From: Phanerochaete sordida
Lineage: Eukaryota; Basidiomycota; Agaricomycetes; Polyporales; Phanerochaetaceae
Direction: 5' to 3'
Assembly (NCBI GenBank): GCA_019973155.2
Contig: BPQB01000042.1
Coordinates: forward strand, 186,001-250,000
DNA length: 64,000 nt
Numbering within the stretch: the stretch's first letter is position 1; each line of letters starts with the position of its first letter. Positions 11,243-22,813 of the stretch are shown in pieces. Position numbers and translations under genes: made by a program. A model generated the notes under the pieces. The model was not told the DNA's origin. It ran no database searches and saw only the letters and a program-made list of their open reading frames with translations.

Positions 11243-12290
11243 TCAGGAACCAAGATTTACAACTGAGGGATGACACCCCGAGTTAGACACTGCCAGACAG
11301 TCAAAGTGGTAGTAACTAAGCGGGTCGACGGCGGTAGAGTAAGAGGCTTCATCTCGCTGGCAAGTCGTCAGCAAGCATGATCAGCCACATAGACTGACGA
11401 AGACTTACAGAGTATCGTTGTGTTTAGTGTGGAGCGCATCGCCGTCAGCATCGGGGACATCTTCGAAGACGAGCGCGGCAAGGTCCTGAAGAGGTCGTGT
11501 CAGCCACTGTTGCTCAGCGTCTGCGATTGAAACTCACCGATTAGGCGGGCCATTGCCACGGGGTCCGGTGCCATCGACAGGCCTACACGGGAACCCTGCC
11601 TACGACCCAGGCTCAACCCAGCGGTGCTGAGGTTCCCGGATCGCCAGAAGGGTTAGCGGGACTTGCCAGCCCGTACAGCTCCTACTGTCGATGCCCGGCC
11701 CTGGTCAAGGATCCGCAGAGCGATATATTCTTGCGCTTCAGGTTCCTCGGCCCTATGAGCGGGGGCATGGCGTGCCGCAACACTGCTGTCGGGGAAGACG
11801 GTTAGCAAGTGCGCGGCAGCAAAGGAAATAGAACTCACTAAGGGCGGCGCCCTCTCCTGCGGGTCCGGTGCCACCGACAGGCCTGCATGGGAACCCCGCC
11901 GACTACTAGGCTCAACCTGGCGGAGCCGAGGTGCCGTTCGCCGACGACGCTAGCGGGATTTGCCTACCAGCATGCAGGTCCTTCTGTCGGGCCCGGCCCA
12001 AGTAAGGAGGCGAAGCTCGGCGCGCTGCGAGGTTGCTGCTGAGGGTGGTGGTTAGCAGCCGCGAGGCGAAGACGACGACGAAGGAAACTCACCAGGCGCA
12101 TTGTGCTCGCCCGCGGGTCCGGTGCCACCGACAGGCCTGCATGGGAACCTCGCCGACTACTAGGCTCGACCCGGCGGAGCCGAGGTGCCGTTCGTCGACG
12201 AGGCTAGCGTGATTTGCCTACCAGCATGCAAGTCCTTCTGTCGGGCCCGGCCCAAGTGGTGAGGAGAACTCGACGACCATCGCGCTCCAT
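11243..12290 (-). CDS. Element A: putative spliced gene made of repeated exons, function unknown
   Basis: A transcription unit reading leftwards from a TATAAATA box (12378-12385) to a candidate ATG at 12288-12290. It holds three units of ~145 bp (12115-12257, 11861-12002, 11562-11706), each followed by a spacer looking like a spliceosomal intron: GTGAGT start, CTAAC branch, CAG end, ~55 nt. Post-intron exon starts share a pattern (SNLAARRA, SSVAARHA, DLAALV). Within the units one frame is open in several copies with shared words (SLVDERHLG, MQACRWHR). A last part with FEDVPDADGDALHTKHND, then an intron, could end at 11243. In-frame stops interrupt other possible joins, so the coding model is unresolved. 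It could be a decaying gene family, a non-autonomous mobile element or a spliced non-coding RNA. Confidence 0.35.
11562..11706 (-). repeat. ~145-bp unit A1 (most diverged)
   Basis: Contains the unit ends GGTCCGGTGCCATCGACAGG and CTACTGTCGATGCCCGGCC in inverted arrangement. The interior differs from the other five units. Confidence 0.7.
11861..12002 (-). repeat. ~145-bp unit A2
   Basis: Strong match to units A3 and B1. The ends form an imperfect inverted repeat (CCGACAGGCCTGCATG against CATGCAGGTCCTTCTGTCGG). Confidence 0.85.
12115..12257 (-). repeat. ~145-bp unit A3
   Basis: The promoter-proximal unit of copy A. It is nearly identical to B1, the promoter-proximal unit of copy B, so order is conserved between the copies. 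Confidence 0.85.
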
Positions 12291-12377
12291 GGTAAGGGTG
12301 GGTAGGGTAGGGGATGTGGGGGGATGGTCGTGGTTGGGGTGAAAATTCGATGGGCTGGAAGGGCGACGGGGGCGGCC

Positions 12378-12385
12378 TATTTATA
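12378..12385 (-). promoter_or_regulatory. TATA box of element A
   Basis: TATAAATA on the minus strand, conserved in sequence and in spacing (95 nt to the ATG) with element B. Confidence 0.6.
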
Positions 12386-12528
12386 CGTCTCTGGAGGGGG
12401 AGGCTGGCACGGCGATCACGTTATCCGCTTGTTGACAGGATTCGGCCGGCGCACGGCCAGCCTCGCCGAGCTACAAGCCACCGTTCTGGCACTGCTACCG
12501 CATCCCCAACCCTGCGTCTTGTGCGTAT

Positions 12529-12897
12529 TTGCCTCTGTCCAGGTTATCAAAGCTGTCAGCTCGAGCGAATATTACCTGTCCATGTCCCCGCCTAGTTCAT
12601 TTGGCGCGTTTTGAGGTAGAACAGCGCACAGAAATATTCGTGCTGCATAGAGCCCTCCGGCATACGCCACGATTCGGGGGCAAGCCGGCGCCGGGATGGA
12701 TCGAAGAGCTCGAGAAGCACCGCCGTCCTCATCCCAAACCAGAATACCTTCCTAATCTGGACGAGCACTTATTAGACGCCTCGAGGTTGACGACGAACCA
12801 CGACGACGCCGAGCTCGTCCCTCGCTTCAGACGACGCAAACGACCCGGAGCGTCGGTAGATAGGTGGTCGATATGTCGCCCAGAAGAGCTGTGTTGA
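12529..12897 (+). CDS. Divergent conserved frame of element A, unknown protein
   Basis: Reads away from the element's TATA box. Its second half (PAPGWIEELEKHRRPHPKP, YLPNLDEHLLDASRLT, HDDAEL) is matched in frame by the mirror frame of copy B (PAPGWIEVLAKHRRPRPKP, YLPNSDEHLLDASRLT, HDDGEL). The frame is kept despite many base changes, which suggests coding sequence or an old coding fragment carried by the element. The start codon and complete exon structure are unknown, and no family is recognised. Confidence 0.35.
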   Translation: MPLSRLSKLSARANITCPCPRLVHLARFEVEQRTEIFVLHRALRHTPRFGGKPAPGWIEELEKHRRPHPKPEYLPNLDEHLLDASRLTTNHDDAELVPRFRRRKRPGASVDRWSICRPEELC

Positions 12898-13084
12898 GCT
12901 GAAGTCGCCGGCACAGCGAGGGGGAAGAACACGGCCGCCAGTCGCTTGAGCATCCATGCATCCAGCTGCATCCAGTCGCTGAATGAAGATCTAGCAGGGT
13001 AGAGTGAAGTGTATATTACAATTGAGGAGTGATTGACACGGGGGCTGCATATACGAGGCTTAGTGTTGGGCGCGGGGCACCTAG

Positions 13085-14017
13085 TTACCGACCGCCCTTG
13101 ATCATCCCGACGCCTGTGACCCGATCCTTGCTGAGGTCGGCCTCGAGGTCCATGGGATCAGCGAGCTTGCCCTTCGCAGATATCGGCTCGTCGCCACATC
13201 CGCAGTCGTAGGTTGCGTCCAAGTTAGCGCAGTCGAACTCGGGCTTGCCGAGCCGCTCGTTCACTTGGTTGTGTACGAAGCACAGCCATGTGGCAGCAGA
13301 TCTCCGCGAGGCCGTCTGAGTTGAATGCAAGGATAAGCATCGTGCATTGTGCGCGGCCGCAGCGTCAACATACCTGTGGAGGATACTTCTGCAAGAGCTG
13401 CTGGAACTCTGCGGCGCACTCGCCACACGGGTATAACCTTGAGAGCAGGTGGAAGTAGCTGTTTAATGCCGCTCGCTCGTCTTCTGATGGTTCCTGCGTG
13501 TGATCATTAGCACGGCCATCCGCCACCGAGCTTTCAGAGCGCACGCACCTCTGGGAAGCGCAGAGTCATGGTGTGTCTGCGAGGCGTGAGCGGACGTCTC
13601 GGGCTAGGACCGTGGGACGTACAGTAGCTTCCACGTCGCGCGGCCAAGCTCGGCTCTAGGCGTTGAAGTAGCAGGTGAGTTTGGAGTTGGGGAAGCATGG
13701 TGGCACGGCGTACTTCGCTGTGGCGTTCCCGAGCTTGGACATGATCACATCTCCATGTACACCCTCCGCTGCGTTCGCGGGGAATGTGTGCAGATCCTTC
13801 TCGACACCGCCCTCGCCAAAGAGGTCGCCGGTCCACGGATCAAGATATGTTCTTGATGGTGGGTGCAGCAGCAGCAGTGATCCCAGGAGGAACTAGTGTG
13901 CACGTAACACAGAGACCTGGAGGCTCAGCATCCGTTCCTACGAGTGCGACGGCAGCGACGGGAACGCACTAGTGCAAATGTGATGGCGAGGAACGCTTTG
14001 CTGAAACGCGATATCAT
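13085..14017 (-). CDS. ERV2: FAD-dependent sulfhydryl oxidase, Erv2 type
   Basis: Makes disulfide bonds using FAD and oxygen. The N-terminus MISRFSKAFLAITFALV is a signal anchor, pointing to the ER lumen. After a linker, the Erv/ALR helical core is assembled from several exons: ELGRATWKLL, HTMTLRFPE, ALNSYFHLLSRLYPCGECA, FQQLLQKYPPQ, WLCFVHNQVNERLGKPEFDC, then YDCGCGD. The active-site CxxC reads CGEC as in yeast Erv2 (Erv1 has CEEC), and the HNxVNxxLxKPxFDC flavin motif is complete. The tail ends GMIKGGR. Introns of 40-60 nt split the core, for example after YPPQ. It shares a 379-nt divergent promoter with the Rrn5-like gene. Confidence 0.88.
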
Positions 14018-14396
14018 CTTCAGCAGTCTGCGCAGGTAGTGTTTGGAGGTGCGAGCGGTCAAAGCGGTTGGGGACAAGGTGGTGGGCGACGGAGACGGAG
14101 GCAGGGACATCGCGATCATCCCACAGGCGCCCATAGAACGCGAAACTTTATGAGCCCGCGCTTGGTTTCCTTCCGCACCCATCTCTCCTCATCTCCTCCG
14201 CTTGTTTTGATTTTTCGGCAGACCGTGCTGGACACATCTGGGCTGCTCGCGGACAGGCTATCGGTTGGCGGCTAGAACACCATCTGCGTCAGAGGTACGT
14301 GTGTCTGTGGGACTGCTCGGAGGACGCGGAGTGAAGCTTTGCTGCGAACAGGAGAAAGCGGTCCACACAGACGGCCACGGGCATACATGAGATGAT
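14018..14396. other. Divergent promoter region, ERV2 / Rrn5-like gene
   Basis: No gene seen. It must carry both promoters. No convincing TATA box was found. Confidence 0.4.
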
Positions 14397-16966
14397 ATGC
14401 CATCAGCCAGCCCTCCTGCAGAAGATGAACCGACTTCCGACATAGAAGTCGACGAGGACGACCAGCTCGCGCCTCCGGATCCCGCAACCGTTTCACAGTA
14501 CCTCGCGCATCTCCACGCCCACAACAACGATGTCCGCGCGCACCTCTCCGGAAGCCCGCAGACGACCGATCACCGTCTGTCCGCCTCGTACTTCGCCCCA
14601 AGCGCGTTCTGGACAGCCAAGGAGAAAGACCTGTTCTTCCACGCTCTGTCCGTCCACTCGCGCCTCCGGCCCGACCTCATCGCAGAGGAGATCGGCACGA
14701 AGACGCTCGCGGACGTCTGTGCGTACATCGACATGCTGCAGGAGGGCCTGAAGACGGCAGGCGACGAGGCCGCGGCGCAGGTCATCCCCGAGTACCTCGA
14801 CTTCGAGTCCGTGCCGCGCGAGGACTTCCCGACCGCATACGAAGTCTCGGACGAGTGGGTCAAGTTCGAGGATGCGGTCGCGGAGGCGGCAATTCTGCAA
14901 GAGGCGACGCTGGTCGCGGAAGCCCTCCAGAAGGCGCACGACGAGGAGGCACACCAGTACCAGCTCCAGATTCGCGCGCGGAAAGGGACCGCGAAGCTCG
15001 CGGACAACACGCGCGACAGGGAAGGCGAGCGGACGCGGAATAAGCAGTTCAAGGAGTGGCTGAAGGAAAAGGAGAAGGTCTGGCGGATGGAGGATGCGCT
15101 CAACAGCATGGACATCGCGCTTATGAAGGCGGCAGACAATGTCATACGAGAACGTGAGGAAGCGAGGTCGCTCCAGCAGGACGAGCTAGATGGGAGTCAA
15201 GAAGGCGCATCGTTACCCGTTCTACCCGTCGCTCAGGCGGAACAGGCACACGGTGACCTAGTCAGTCCTCTCGCGCAGCTGCCCAAGGTCGTCGACGATT
15301 TCGACGAAGAGCTCATCGACCCTTCGCTCCGTGCCTCCTCTGCACCAACGGCCGTCCAGACACCTCAGCCAGACGACCACGTTCGACCACACACACCAGA
15401 GCCTCTTGCACTGAACCCCCACGACCACTTCCGGCCCCGGACGCCGCCGTTCATGCACCTGCAGCCGACCGACAGCTCCAGCACGCTCTTCGACGCCGAC
15501 CCCTCAACGCCGTCCGTCGCCGGCTCGTCCGCGCCGCCGCCCTCCGAGGCCGACGCGCAGCTCTCGCCCGCGGCGCGCCGCCGGCTGTACAAGCGCATGT
15601 ACATGCGGCGGAAGCGTGCCGAGAAGACGGGCGGCGCCGTCGACCCGAGCGCGGCGCGCCTCAAGCCCGGGCGCAAGCCGCTGCCGCTGCCGCACCAGGC
15701 GGCGGCGCCGGACGCGCCGACGCGCCACCCGCGCGCGTCGGGCAAGGCGTCGCAGGCGAAGAAGAAGGGCGAGCTCGGCGCGGTCGGCGTCGACGCGGAG
15801 TGGTTCGAGCAGGAGTGCCTCGACCTCTTCCATTTTGGCGCGCTGCACAGGCTCATGAGGTGCGTTCTGTGGTATCGCGCCGTCTGTCGTGTGCTGACCG
15901 CCCGTGCAGGACGTATCAAGGTTTGCACGACGTCGCGGATGCAGTCGCCTCCCAGATATCCATCCATACTTTGAGGCTGCTTCGCGAGGAGCTCGTGCAG
16001 TTTATCTTCCGTGTCGTGCAGCATGCCGTTATCTCCCGTGAGCAGGAGATGAAGGCGAAGGTGCACACCAAGGTTTGGCGGATTGCCGAAAACCATGTAA
16101 GTCTCTTCCATGCATTCGGTATCGCCATGTTGCTGAGCCCTTTCCAGGGTGTGACGGCGGCTAACGTCGCGCACGCGGTGTCTCTCCTCGGACTCGAACA
16201 TCCCGACAAGAAGTCGCACTTTGAGGCCCTGCTACCTCGTCTCGGTCTTACCGAGGAAGACTTTATCAACAGCGAGGACGATGAGCAAGAACAGGAACCT
16301 GAGCCAGAGCCAGACCCAGCACCGGCGAAGCAGTCGAAAGGCAAGGGCAAACAGAAAGCTAAAGCGCAGCCCGACGACGACATCGAGTCCGAAGACGAAA
16401 TCGTCCCAAGGACACTCCCCCCGCTGCTCCAAGACGTGCCCGTGCACCGCCTCGTGTACCCGCCGTTCGTGCGGCTCCCCGGCGCGTCCACAGGGCCCTC
16501 CGACTCGCTGCAGTCCTACATACCCTGGGCGCACGGCCTCAACATCGACGACCACGACGCGTCGGACTCTTCAGACGAGGACGACGCGGACGCGCACGAC
16601 GCGGCAGAGGCACACGACCTGCTGCAGGAGGCGGAGCTCGACCACCGCGACCGCGCCGCCGCGAAGGCACACGAGGACGCGCTCCTCGCCGCGTTCGGCC
16701 GCGCTGCCCCCGCGCGCACGATCACGGACGACCAGGGCACGTGGGACGTGTCCCGCACGGAGCTCTGGCCGCGGCGCGTGCCCGGCGCGGGCGGCAGGAA
16801 GCGGCAGCGCGCGGTCGCGCGCGGCGAGGGGCGCAAGAAGAAGAAGTTTAAGACCGCGGAGTTCATCGAGGATAGCGAGGAGGAGGGTGTGGGGGAGGCG
16901 GATGCGGCCCCCGGGCGCCAAGATGGCCCTGGCTGGGGCGGAGAAAGCGGGCACGAAGATGACTAG
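14397..16966 (+). CDS. Rrn5-like RNA polymerase I upstream activation factor (SANT plus histone-fold-like region)
   Basis: A predicted nuclear protein of about 820 residues. Residues ~71-118 hold a SANT/Myb-like domain (FWTAKEKDLFFHAL, RPDLIAEEIGTKTLADV) preceded by an acidic segment, the arrangement of Rrn5, a subunit of the factor that recruits RNA polymerase I to rDNA. The middle is charged, coiled and Pro-rich. After a basic patch (KRMYMRRKRAEKTGG) two introns (15859-15909 and near 16097-16147) separate a helical block (LRLLREELVQFIFRVVQHAV, VWRIAENHGVTAANVAHAV) that looks like a histone fold. The C-terminus alternates acidic and basic tracts and ends GESGHEDD. Family assignment rests on the SANT region and the order of domains; another SANT-domain chromatin factor is the main alternative. 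Confidence 0.6.
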
Positions 16967-18028
16967 TGTATCTCCTCCTGGGTGTCCATCTAACAGCTAA
17001 TACCTCTCTTGGTTTATCGTATCGTACCATAGTCCTTTCGGGCGTCATACGCTCCACACCCTGTACATATCGCCGTGGTCGTTCGCATATTACCTGGCAG
17101 CAACATCTATGGGGCGCTGTCCGCGCGCCACTTACCCAGTCTCACATTACTGCGTAGGTGAGACCGCAAGGTGCAGGCGTATATCTGACGCCCTTCATGC
17201 CGCCACGGCAGACATGGTTATTTATACTCGCCAGAATATCTGCTGCGCACGTTGTGCACGGGCCGCTCCGTGGATAAAAATACGACAGATGTAGCAAGGC
17301 TCGAGCCTCGGGGAGTAGTACCTGCCTGTGCAACAGCCTGGGGAACAGACGAAATTCAGGATGTTCGGGGAAGGGCAATGACACAGACCGCTAAAGGGGG
17401 CCGGGCTGGTCGATTTCCTGCAGCGCGGTGGCTGTGGACGCGCGAACGACGTGGGAAAGACCACGCTCGATCCAGCTCAGACACAGCTGTCCCGATCGGG
17501 CAGGTCTAATTCCACCACGCGCGCGTGACAGTTCTTGCTTCGCTTCCTCACCGTCCCCAACGACGCCGCCGCTGCCGCCGACGCGCCCGCCGACGCCTCT
17601 CTCCGCTTTGCTGGCAGGGCCCGCGGTGTCTATCACGTCGCCCGGGGCACCCGCAACAGTCCGACGGGAGTACTGCACAGTGAAACGGATCAGCGGGCAG
17701 AAGACGCGAGGAGACGCTGCGGGGTTACTCTGGGATTTTTCCCATCTTTCTCAGTGCGGGCACCGCGAGCCGAGGTCACTGGCATCCCTGATCTGATTCT
17801 CAAAGCTTCATCCTGGCCTTCTCGAACCACGAGGGCTCCTAGTTCGTTCCTTCCCCAGGCCTCAAGGCTTGCCGTCGCCCTCCATCCACCAGCCAGCACG
17901 GCTACGCTCTTTTGCCCCCGGGCCCTCTCTGCCTCTCGTGCTCGCCTCGCAGACCCCAGCTCACGCCCCCTGCTAGCCGTATTCTCGCAGCTCTCGCCTG
18001 GAGCTCGAGATTCGCCAGCACCGTCACG
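16967..18028. other. Intergenic region upstream of the GH5 gene
   Basis: No gene recognised. The last ~200 nt are C/T-rich with several possible leader exons, probably the promoter and leader of the GH5 gene. Confidence 0.4.
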
Positions 18029-20866
18029 ATGTCGAACCATCTCTACGCAGAGGTGCCTTCAGGCTCGCGGCCGACGACAACGACAGACTCTGACTTCGAC
18101 GCATATGGCACACCGGGGACCAACACCCCCATCGTCGCTCCGATGCCTCTCGGCCGCGGGGGAATCCCCGCTCCCGTGCCGTCCGCGCTGACGCTCTCCT
18201 CGACGCCCGGGCGCGACTCTGCCTACAACCCCTTCGGCGATGCCACAGGCACCCCGAACAACAACTCTGCACCGCTCCTCGAGCACTCCGAGGCCGACGC
18301 GATGTACGGCAGGGGCGGATACAACAAGGAGGCAGCGTATCTCTCCGCGGGGCGCAGGCGGCCGTTCTACAAGCGGCCCTGGTTCTACCTCGTCCTGCTC
18401 CTGCTGGCCGCTGCGATCGCGGTCGCCGTTGCGCTGCCCTTGACGCTGATCCACAAGCACAACAACAGTTCGACCTCGGGCGCGTCCTCATCCGGCGGAT
18501 CAGGTGGCGGCAGCTCCGGCGGCAATGGCGGTGGAGGCGGGGGCAAGGGCAGCACGGCCCTCGCAACGTTCGGCGGCGACGGCAGTACCGTGACGCAAGA
18601 CGACGGGTCGACGTTCACCTATCACAACCCGTACGGCGGCTTCTGTAAGTGTTCACATGCCATGCAGCACACGCGCCGGGCGCTGAAGTCCGGCACCTGC
18701 CAGGGGTCTCCGATCCGTCCAACCCTTTCAATAACACCGCCCAGCCGAACAGCTGGACGCCGGCACTGAGCGAGAAGTGGACCTTCGGGCAGGATCATAT
18801 TTACGGGTGAATATCTCGTCACTCTACGCTCTTGGCCCTAGGACTGATCTTGTGCAAAGCGTGAACCTCGGAGGCCTGTTCGTCTTGGAGCCGTTCATCG
18901 TGCCCGCCATGTTCCAGCCGTACCCGACCGCGGTGGACGAATGGACCCTCTCTGAGGCTATCGTTGGCGCGTAAGTTCCCGTGTCAACCGTCCATGCACG
19001 ATAGTAATCCAGGGTCCTACGATATGCAGGGGAAAGAACCTCACCCAAGTAATGGAAGACCATTACAGCACATTCGTTACAGAGGAGGACATTGCCCAGA
19101 TCGCCGGTGCAGGCCTCAACTGGATCCGCCTGCCGATACCTTTCTGGGCGATCGAGACGTGGCAAGACGTTGGTGTCGACTCTGGGTTGACTACGCCAGT
19201 CGCAGAGCCGTTCCTGGCCAAAGTCTGCTGGCAGTAAGTAGCTCATGCAATTTGCGGAATGTAGGGTTGATTATATGCGCTCTGCTAGATACATCCTGCG
19301 CGTTCTGGCCTGGTGCCGCAAGTATGGTATCCGTGTCAATCTCGACCTGCACACCGTCCCTGGCTCTCAGAACGGTACGAGTGACTGGTGCTCACGCACT
19401 CGATGTGGCTGAGCTTTTGCACCTAGGCTATAACCACTCTGGCAAACTCGGCCAGGTCAACTTCCTGAACGGCATCATGGGCTACGCTAACGCCCAGCGC
19501 ACCCTTGACTACATCCGCACGATCACGGAGTTCGTCAGTCAGCCCGAGTACCAGAACCTCATCCCGATATTCAGCATCGTGAACGAGGCCCTCGTCGGGA
19601 CGATCGGCAAAGACCAGATCACGAGCTTCTACCTTCAGGCGCACGACATGATCCGTGAGATCACTGGCCTGGGCGAGGGCAACGGGCCTTTCATCGCCAT
19701 CCACGACGGCTTCCAACCCCTCGGGACTTGGGCGGACTTCCTCCAGGGCTCCGACCGCATCGCGATTGACACACACCCTTACTTCGCATTCGACGGCGCG
19801 CCGAACAACGCGCCCATTGACGTGGCGCTGCAGGGAAGCACTGTCGCGGGACAGTTTGGTGGATCGTGGCCGGCACAGGCGTGCAACGCCTGGGGTGCGA
19901 ACATGAACCTGAGGTGCGCTTCCTGACAGAGCCTAGCTGCGTTCCAGCGCTCACAAGGGACATGCAGCCGCGAGAACTTCGGTGTGACCATCGCCGGCGA
20001 GTTCAGCAACGCGATCAACGACTGCGGTCTGTACGTGCGCGGTGTCGCGAACGGCCCGCAGTACGCGGGCGACTGCACGGTCTTCAACAACGTCGCCCAG
20101 TGGACAGACGAGATGAAGAACGGCTTCCTGAACTTCCAGCTCGCGAGCATGGACGCGCTCCAGGACTGGTTCTTCTGGACCTGGAAGGTGCGCCCCGTGT
20201 CCGCTTCCACGCCGTGCAGGTGCTAACCGAGCGCAGATCGGCAACGACTCGGTGACCGGAACAGTGCAGGCGCCGCTGTGGTCGTACCAGCTCGGCCTCG
20301 AGGGCGGATGGATCCCGCCCGACCCGCGCAAGGCGCTCGGCACCTGCCAGGCCCTGGGCGTGGGCACCCCGCTGTTCAACGGCACCTTCCAGCCCTGGCA
20401 GACGGGCGGGCCGGGCGCGGGCACGATCGTGGCGAGCTCGACGCTGCAGTTCGGCCAGTTCCCGCCGACGAGCCTCGCGGGCGTGCCCGGGGGCCAGGTC
20501 CCGCTCATCCCGTCGTACACCGCGACGCGCGCGCCCGTCACGCTCCCGCCGCCCGCCTTCACGCAGTCCGTCACCGCCAGCACCGGCGACGGCTGGTTCG
20601 ACACCGCCGACACCGCGTCGTACGTCACCGCCGTCGCCAACTGCGCGTACCCCGACGCGTGGAACGCGCAGGACAGCCCCGTCCCCGCGTCCGCGTGCGG
20701 CGCGACGGGCGTGCCCGCTGCGGTCCCGACGCCCGCGGTGCCCAGCGCGCCGACCTCGACCCCGGCGCCAGCAGCGGCACCTGGTGGCGCTGTGCCGACG
20801 AGTAGCGCCGTTGTGCCGACGTCGACCAGCGCTGCTGTGCCCCCTGTGGCCTCCGCACGGCGGTGA
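18029..20866 (+). CDS. Membrane-anchored exo-beta-1,3-glucanase, glycoside hydrolase family 5 (GH5_9)
   Basis: Hydrolyses beta-1,3-glucan at the cell surface; type II topology. Residues 1 to ~115 are cytosolic and hydrophilic, followed by a membrane span (WFYLVLLLLAAAIAVAVAL) and a Gly/Ser linker. The GH5 domain contains VNLGGLFVLEPFI, GLNWIRLPIPFWAIE, YGIRVNLDLHTVPGSQNG, the acid/base Glu in IFSIVNEAL (near 19570-19596), IDTHPYFAF, the nucleophile Glu in TIAGEFSNA (near 19987-20010) and DWFFWTWK. The C-terminus is a Pro/Ala/Ser-rich tail. Exons are joined by introns near 18644-18700, 18805-18860, 18973-19030, 19235-19290, 19375-19427, 19914-19970 and 20188-20237. The catalytic residues are intact. 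It fits a role in wall turnover, like the Tos1-like gene. Confidence 0.92.
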
Positions 20867-21258
20867 TCCTCATGACTTTTGCAACGACTCCAAAACGACT
20901 CGATTTTCTTTCTGTCATGTCTCCTCTGGACTTTTGGGCTCCGTACCCCCGTCATAGCCGATACCAGACTGTCTGTGCATTTGCCTCGCAAAAACGCTGC
21001 CGTCTGACCTCTAATCCCCCGCATCATACGTCGCACCGGCTCAGTGGCCATTTGGACTTCTCTACATACCCCCCTCTTGTACCGGACCATGCCGCGCTTG
21101 CAGCGATCTCGAACTGTGGTCTCTTTATGTGTATCTATCGCGCGTATTGTGCACTCCTGTACGTGTACAATATATAATCCTGTCGTTGGCCGTATAGAAG
21201 ACCATGAACATAGAAGATATGGCAATCGTGGAACGAAAATGTGGAAGCGACGGCGTGA
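20867..21258. other. 3' region between convergent GH5 and ING genes
   Basis: AT-richer sequence with no gene, holding both 3' ends. Confidence 0.4.
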
Positions 21259-22450
21259 CTACTGCTTCTTCCTGCCCTTTCGCCGCTCTGGCCCCGCGGA
21301 GCCGCCATTCGCAAATTTGGGCGCGCATTCCGGACAGTACCACTGGTCGGGCAGCGGTGGCTTGAGGTTGACACAATTGAGGTGGAACTATGCAAGCACG
21401 GTCAGCGCGCCAGCCACACAGCAGCCCGAGAGAAGCAACGCACCCACTGGTAGCGACACTCGTCGTTGTCGCAGCCCACCATCTCGCCGTAGGACAGCTT
21501 CTGGCAGAAGCAGTACACCTGCTCGTCCTCCTGGTCGCCGGTCTCCTCCATCGCATCGTCCTCGACGTCGTCCTCGCCCTCCGCGTCCTCGTCCGCCTCG
21601 GGCCCGAGGCTCGCCGTCGCGCGGCGCCCGCGCCCCGTCGTCACCTGCTGCCCGAGCCGCGAGCGGTGGCCCGTCGCGCCGGTGCCCAGCGCCACCGGCA
21701 CCGTCTGCGGCGCGGGGCTCGGGAGCTTGATGGACCCCGCCGAGGCCGTCGCGGCGACACGCCGCTCTGCAGGTGCCTTGGTCAGCAAAAACACACAGAC
21801 TCGTTCGCGGACAGCACGCACTCTTCTGGGGCGGGCCCGCCTGCGCGGGCGGCACGGGCGACGCGGGCGCCTCGGGGAGCGCGATCGCGCTGCGGAGGCT
21901 CTCGTTGAGCTGCGCGACGGGGTTGCGCGACGCGCCGTAGTAGTAGAGCGCGGGCGCGGGCTCGACGGGCGGCTCGCCCTGCAGGTGCAGCATCTTGCCG
22001 AGGTCGCGCTCGAGGCGCGCCTGCGCGCGCCCGACGAGCTGCACGACGCGCCGCGCGAGCTGCTCCTTCTCGTACGCGAGCTGCTCGATCTCCGCGTAGT
22101 GCGCGGACACGACGGACGGGATCGCGGTGTCCTTCGCCGAGAGCGCCTGCCCCGGCGGCGCGCGCAGCGAGTGGCGGATGTACTTCGCGCCCTCTTTCTG
22201 GATCTCGTTCTGCAGTTCTGGCGGAGCTGAGTCAGCGTGCGGGGTTGCGCGGGTCAAGGCGCCACATACCTTGTGCTCGTGCGTCTTTGACTTTCATCTC
22301 AGACAGAAGAAACTGCACCTCTGCGGGCAGGTTATCGAGACCTGGGTGTAGTTAGTTGTCAGTGAGAAGCTACAATCATTTGTTTCAGCACCTACTGTAG
22401 ATATATTCTGCGGCTACAGAGGCCGCCTCTTCGAGGTTCGTAGAGCTCAT
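21259..22450 (-). CDS. ING-family PHD-finger chromatin protein
   Basis: A subunit of a histone acetyltransferase or deacetylase complex (Yng1/Yng2/Pho23 family) that reads H3K4 methylation. The N-terminal ING helix region starts [19 protein letters not shown] and continues [20 protein letters not shown] over two small introns, then [20 protein letters not shown] and [20 protein letters not shown]. The middle is Pro/Ala-rich and acidic. The C-terminal PHD finger has the C4HC3 pattern: [31 protein letters not shown] and QWYCPEC, followed by a basic tail (RRKGRKKQ). An intron separates YQW from FHLNC. Assignment to Yng2 or Pho23 is not possible by eye. Confidence 0.92.
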
Positions 22451-22813
22451 GATGACCCTCTTGCAGGAGCAAGTGCAGCGATAAAAATACAAGCGGGTAT
22501 CAATCAGTGTCCTAGATGCCTCCAACAGCGATGAGTCTCGATGAAACTATGAGAAGTAGACAGTGGACAAGTGCTACTCACCGAGACAGTGGTGGTTGGA
22601 AGCAAGTTAGTAAGCGCCATCCGCGACGCACGAGCGCATCAATGATGCGCCCAGTCTCCATATATGGAATGGGCGGCAGCCCCTTTACTGCGCGATTTGC
22701 TTCCGCCTACCACCTCTCCGGAGTCAATTACCTGGTGCGCACCGCGAAAGGTTGGCTGCAGCGACCTCGATGTGATCAAGATGATATTTCTATCTTCGGT
22801 AAACATGGACAGC
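22451..22813. other. Promoter of the ING gene and 3' flank of the GNAT gene
   Basis: Nothing else recognised. Confidence 0.4.

Larger units (their letters stand above)
11540..12835 (-). repeat. Element copy A (inverted homologue of copy B at 26.0-27.4 kb)
   Basis: The sequence from the three ~145-bp units through the TATA region to the upstream divergent frame is closely similar, in reverse orientation, to 26040-27440. The promoter portion (12295-12455) is nearly identical to the complement of 26440-26600. In both copies the TATA box lies 95 nt before the candidate ATG. Confidence 0.85.

Noticed and set aside
11562..12257. tRNA-derived SINE origin of the ~145-bp units
   Set aside because: GGGTCGAGCC looks a little like a B box, but there is no A box, no poly-A or simple tail, and the units sit in a promoter-driven spliced arrangement.
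19951..21225. A 424-codon minus-strand frame
   Set aside because: It is the complement of the GH5 exons and their 3' region; the plus-strand GH5 reading has clear catalytic motifs.
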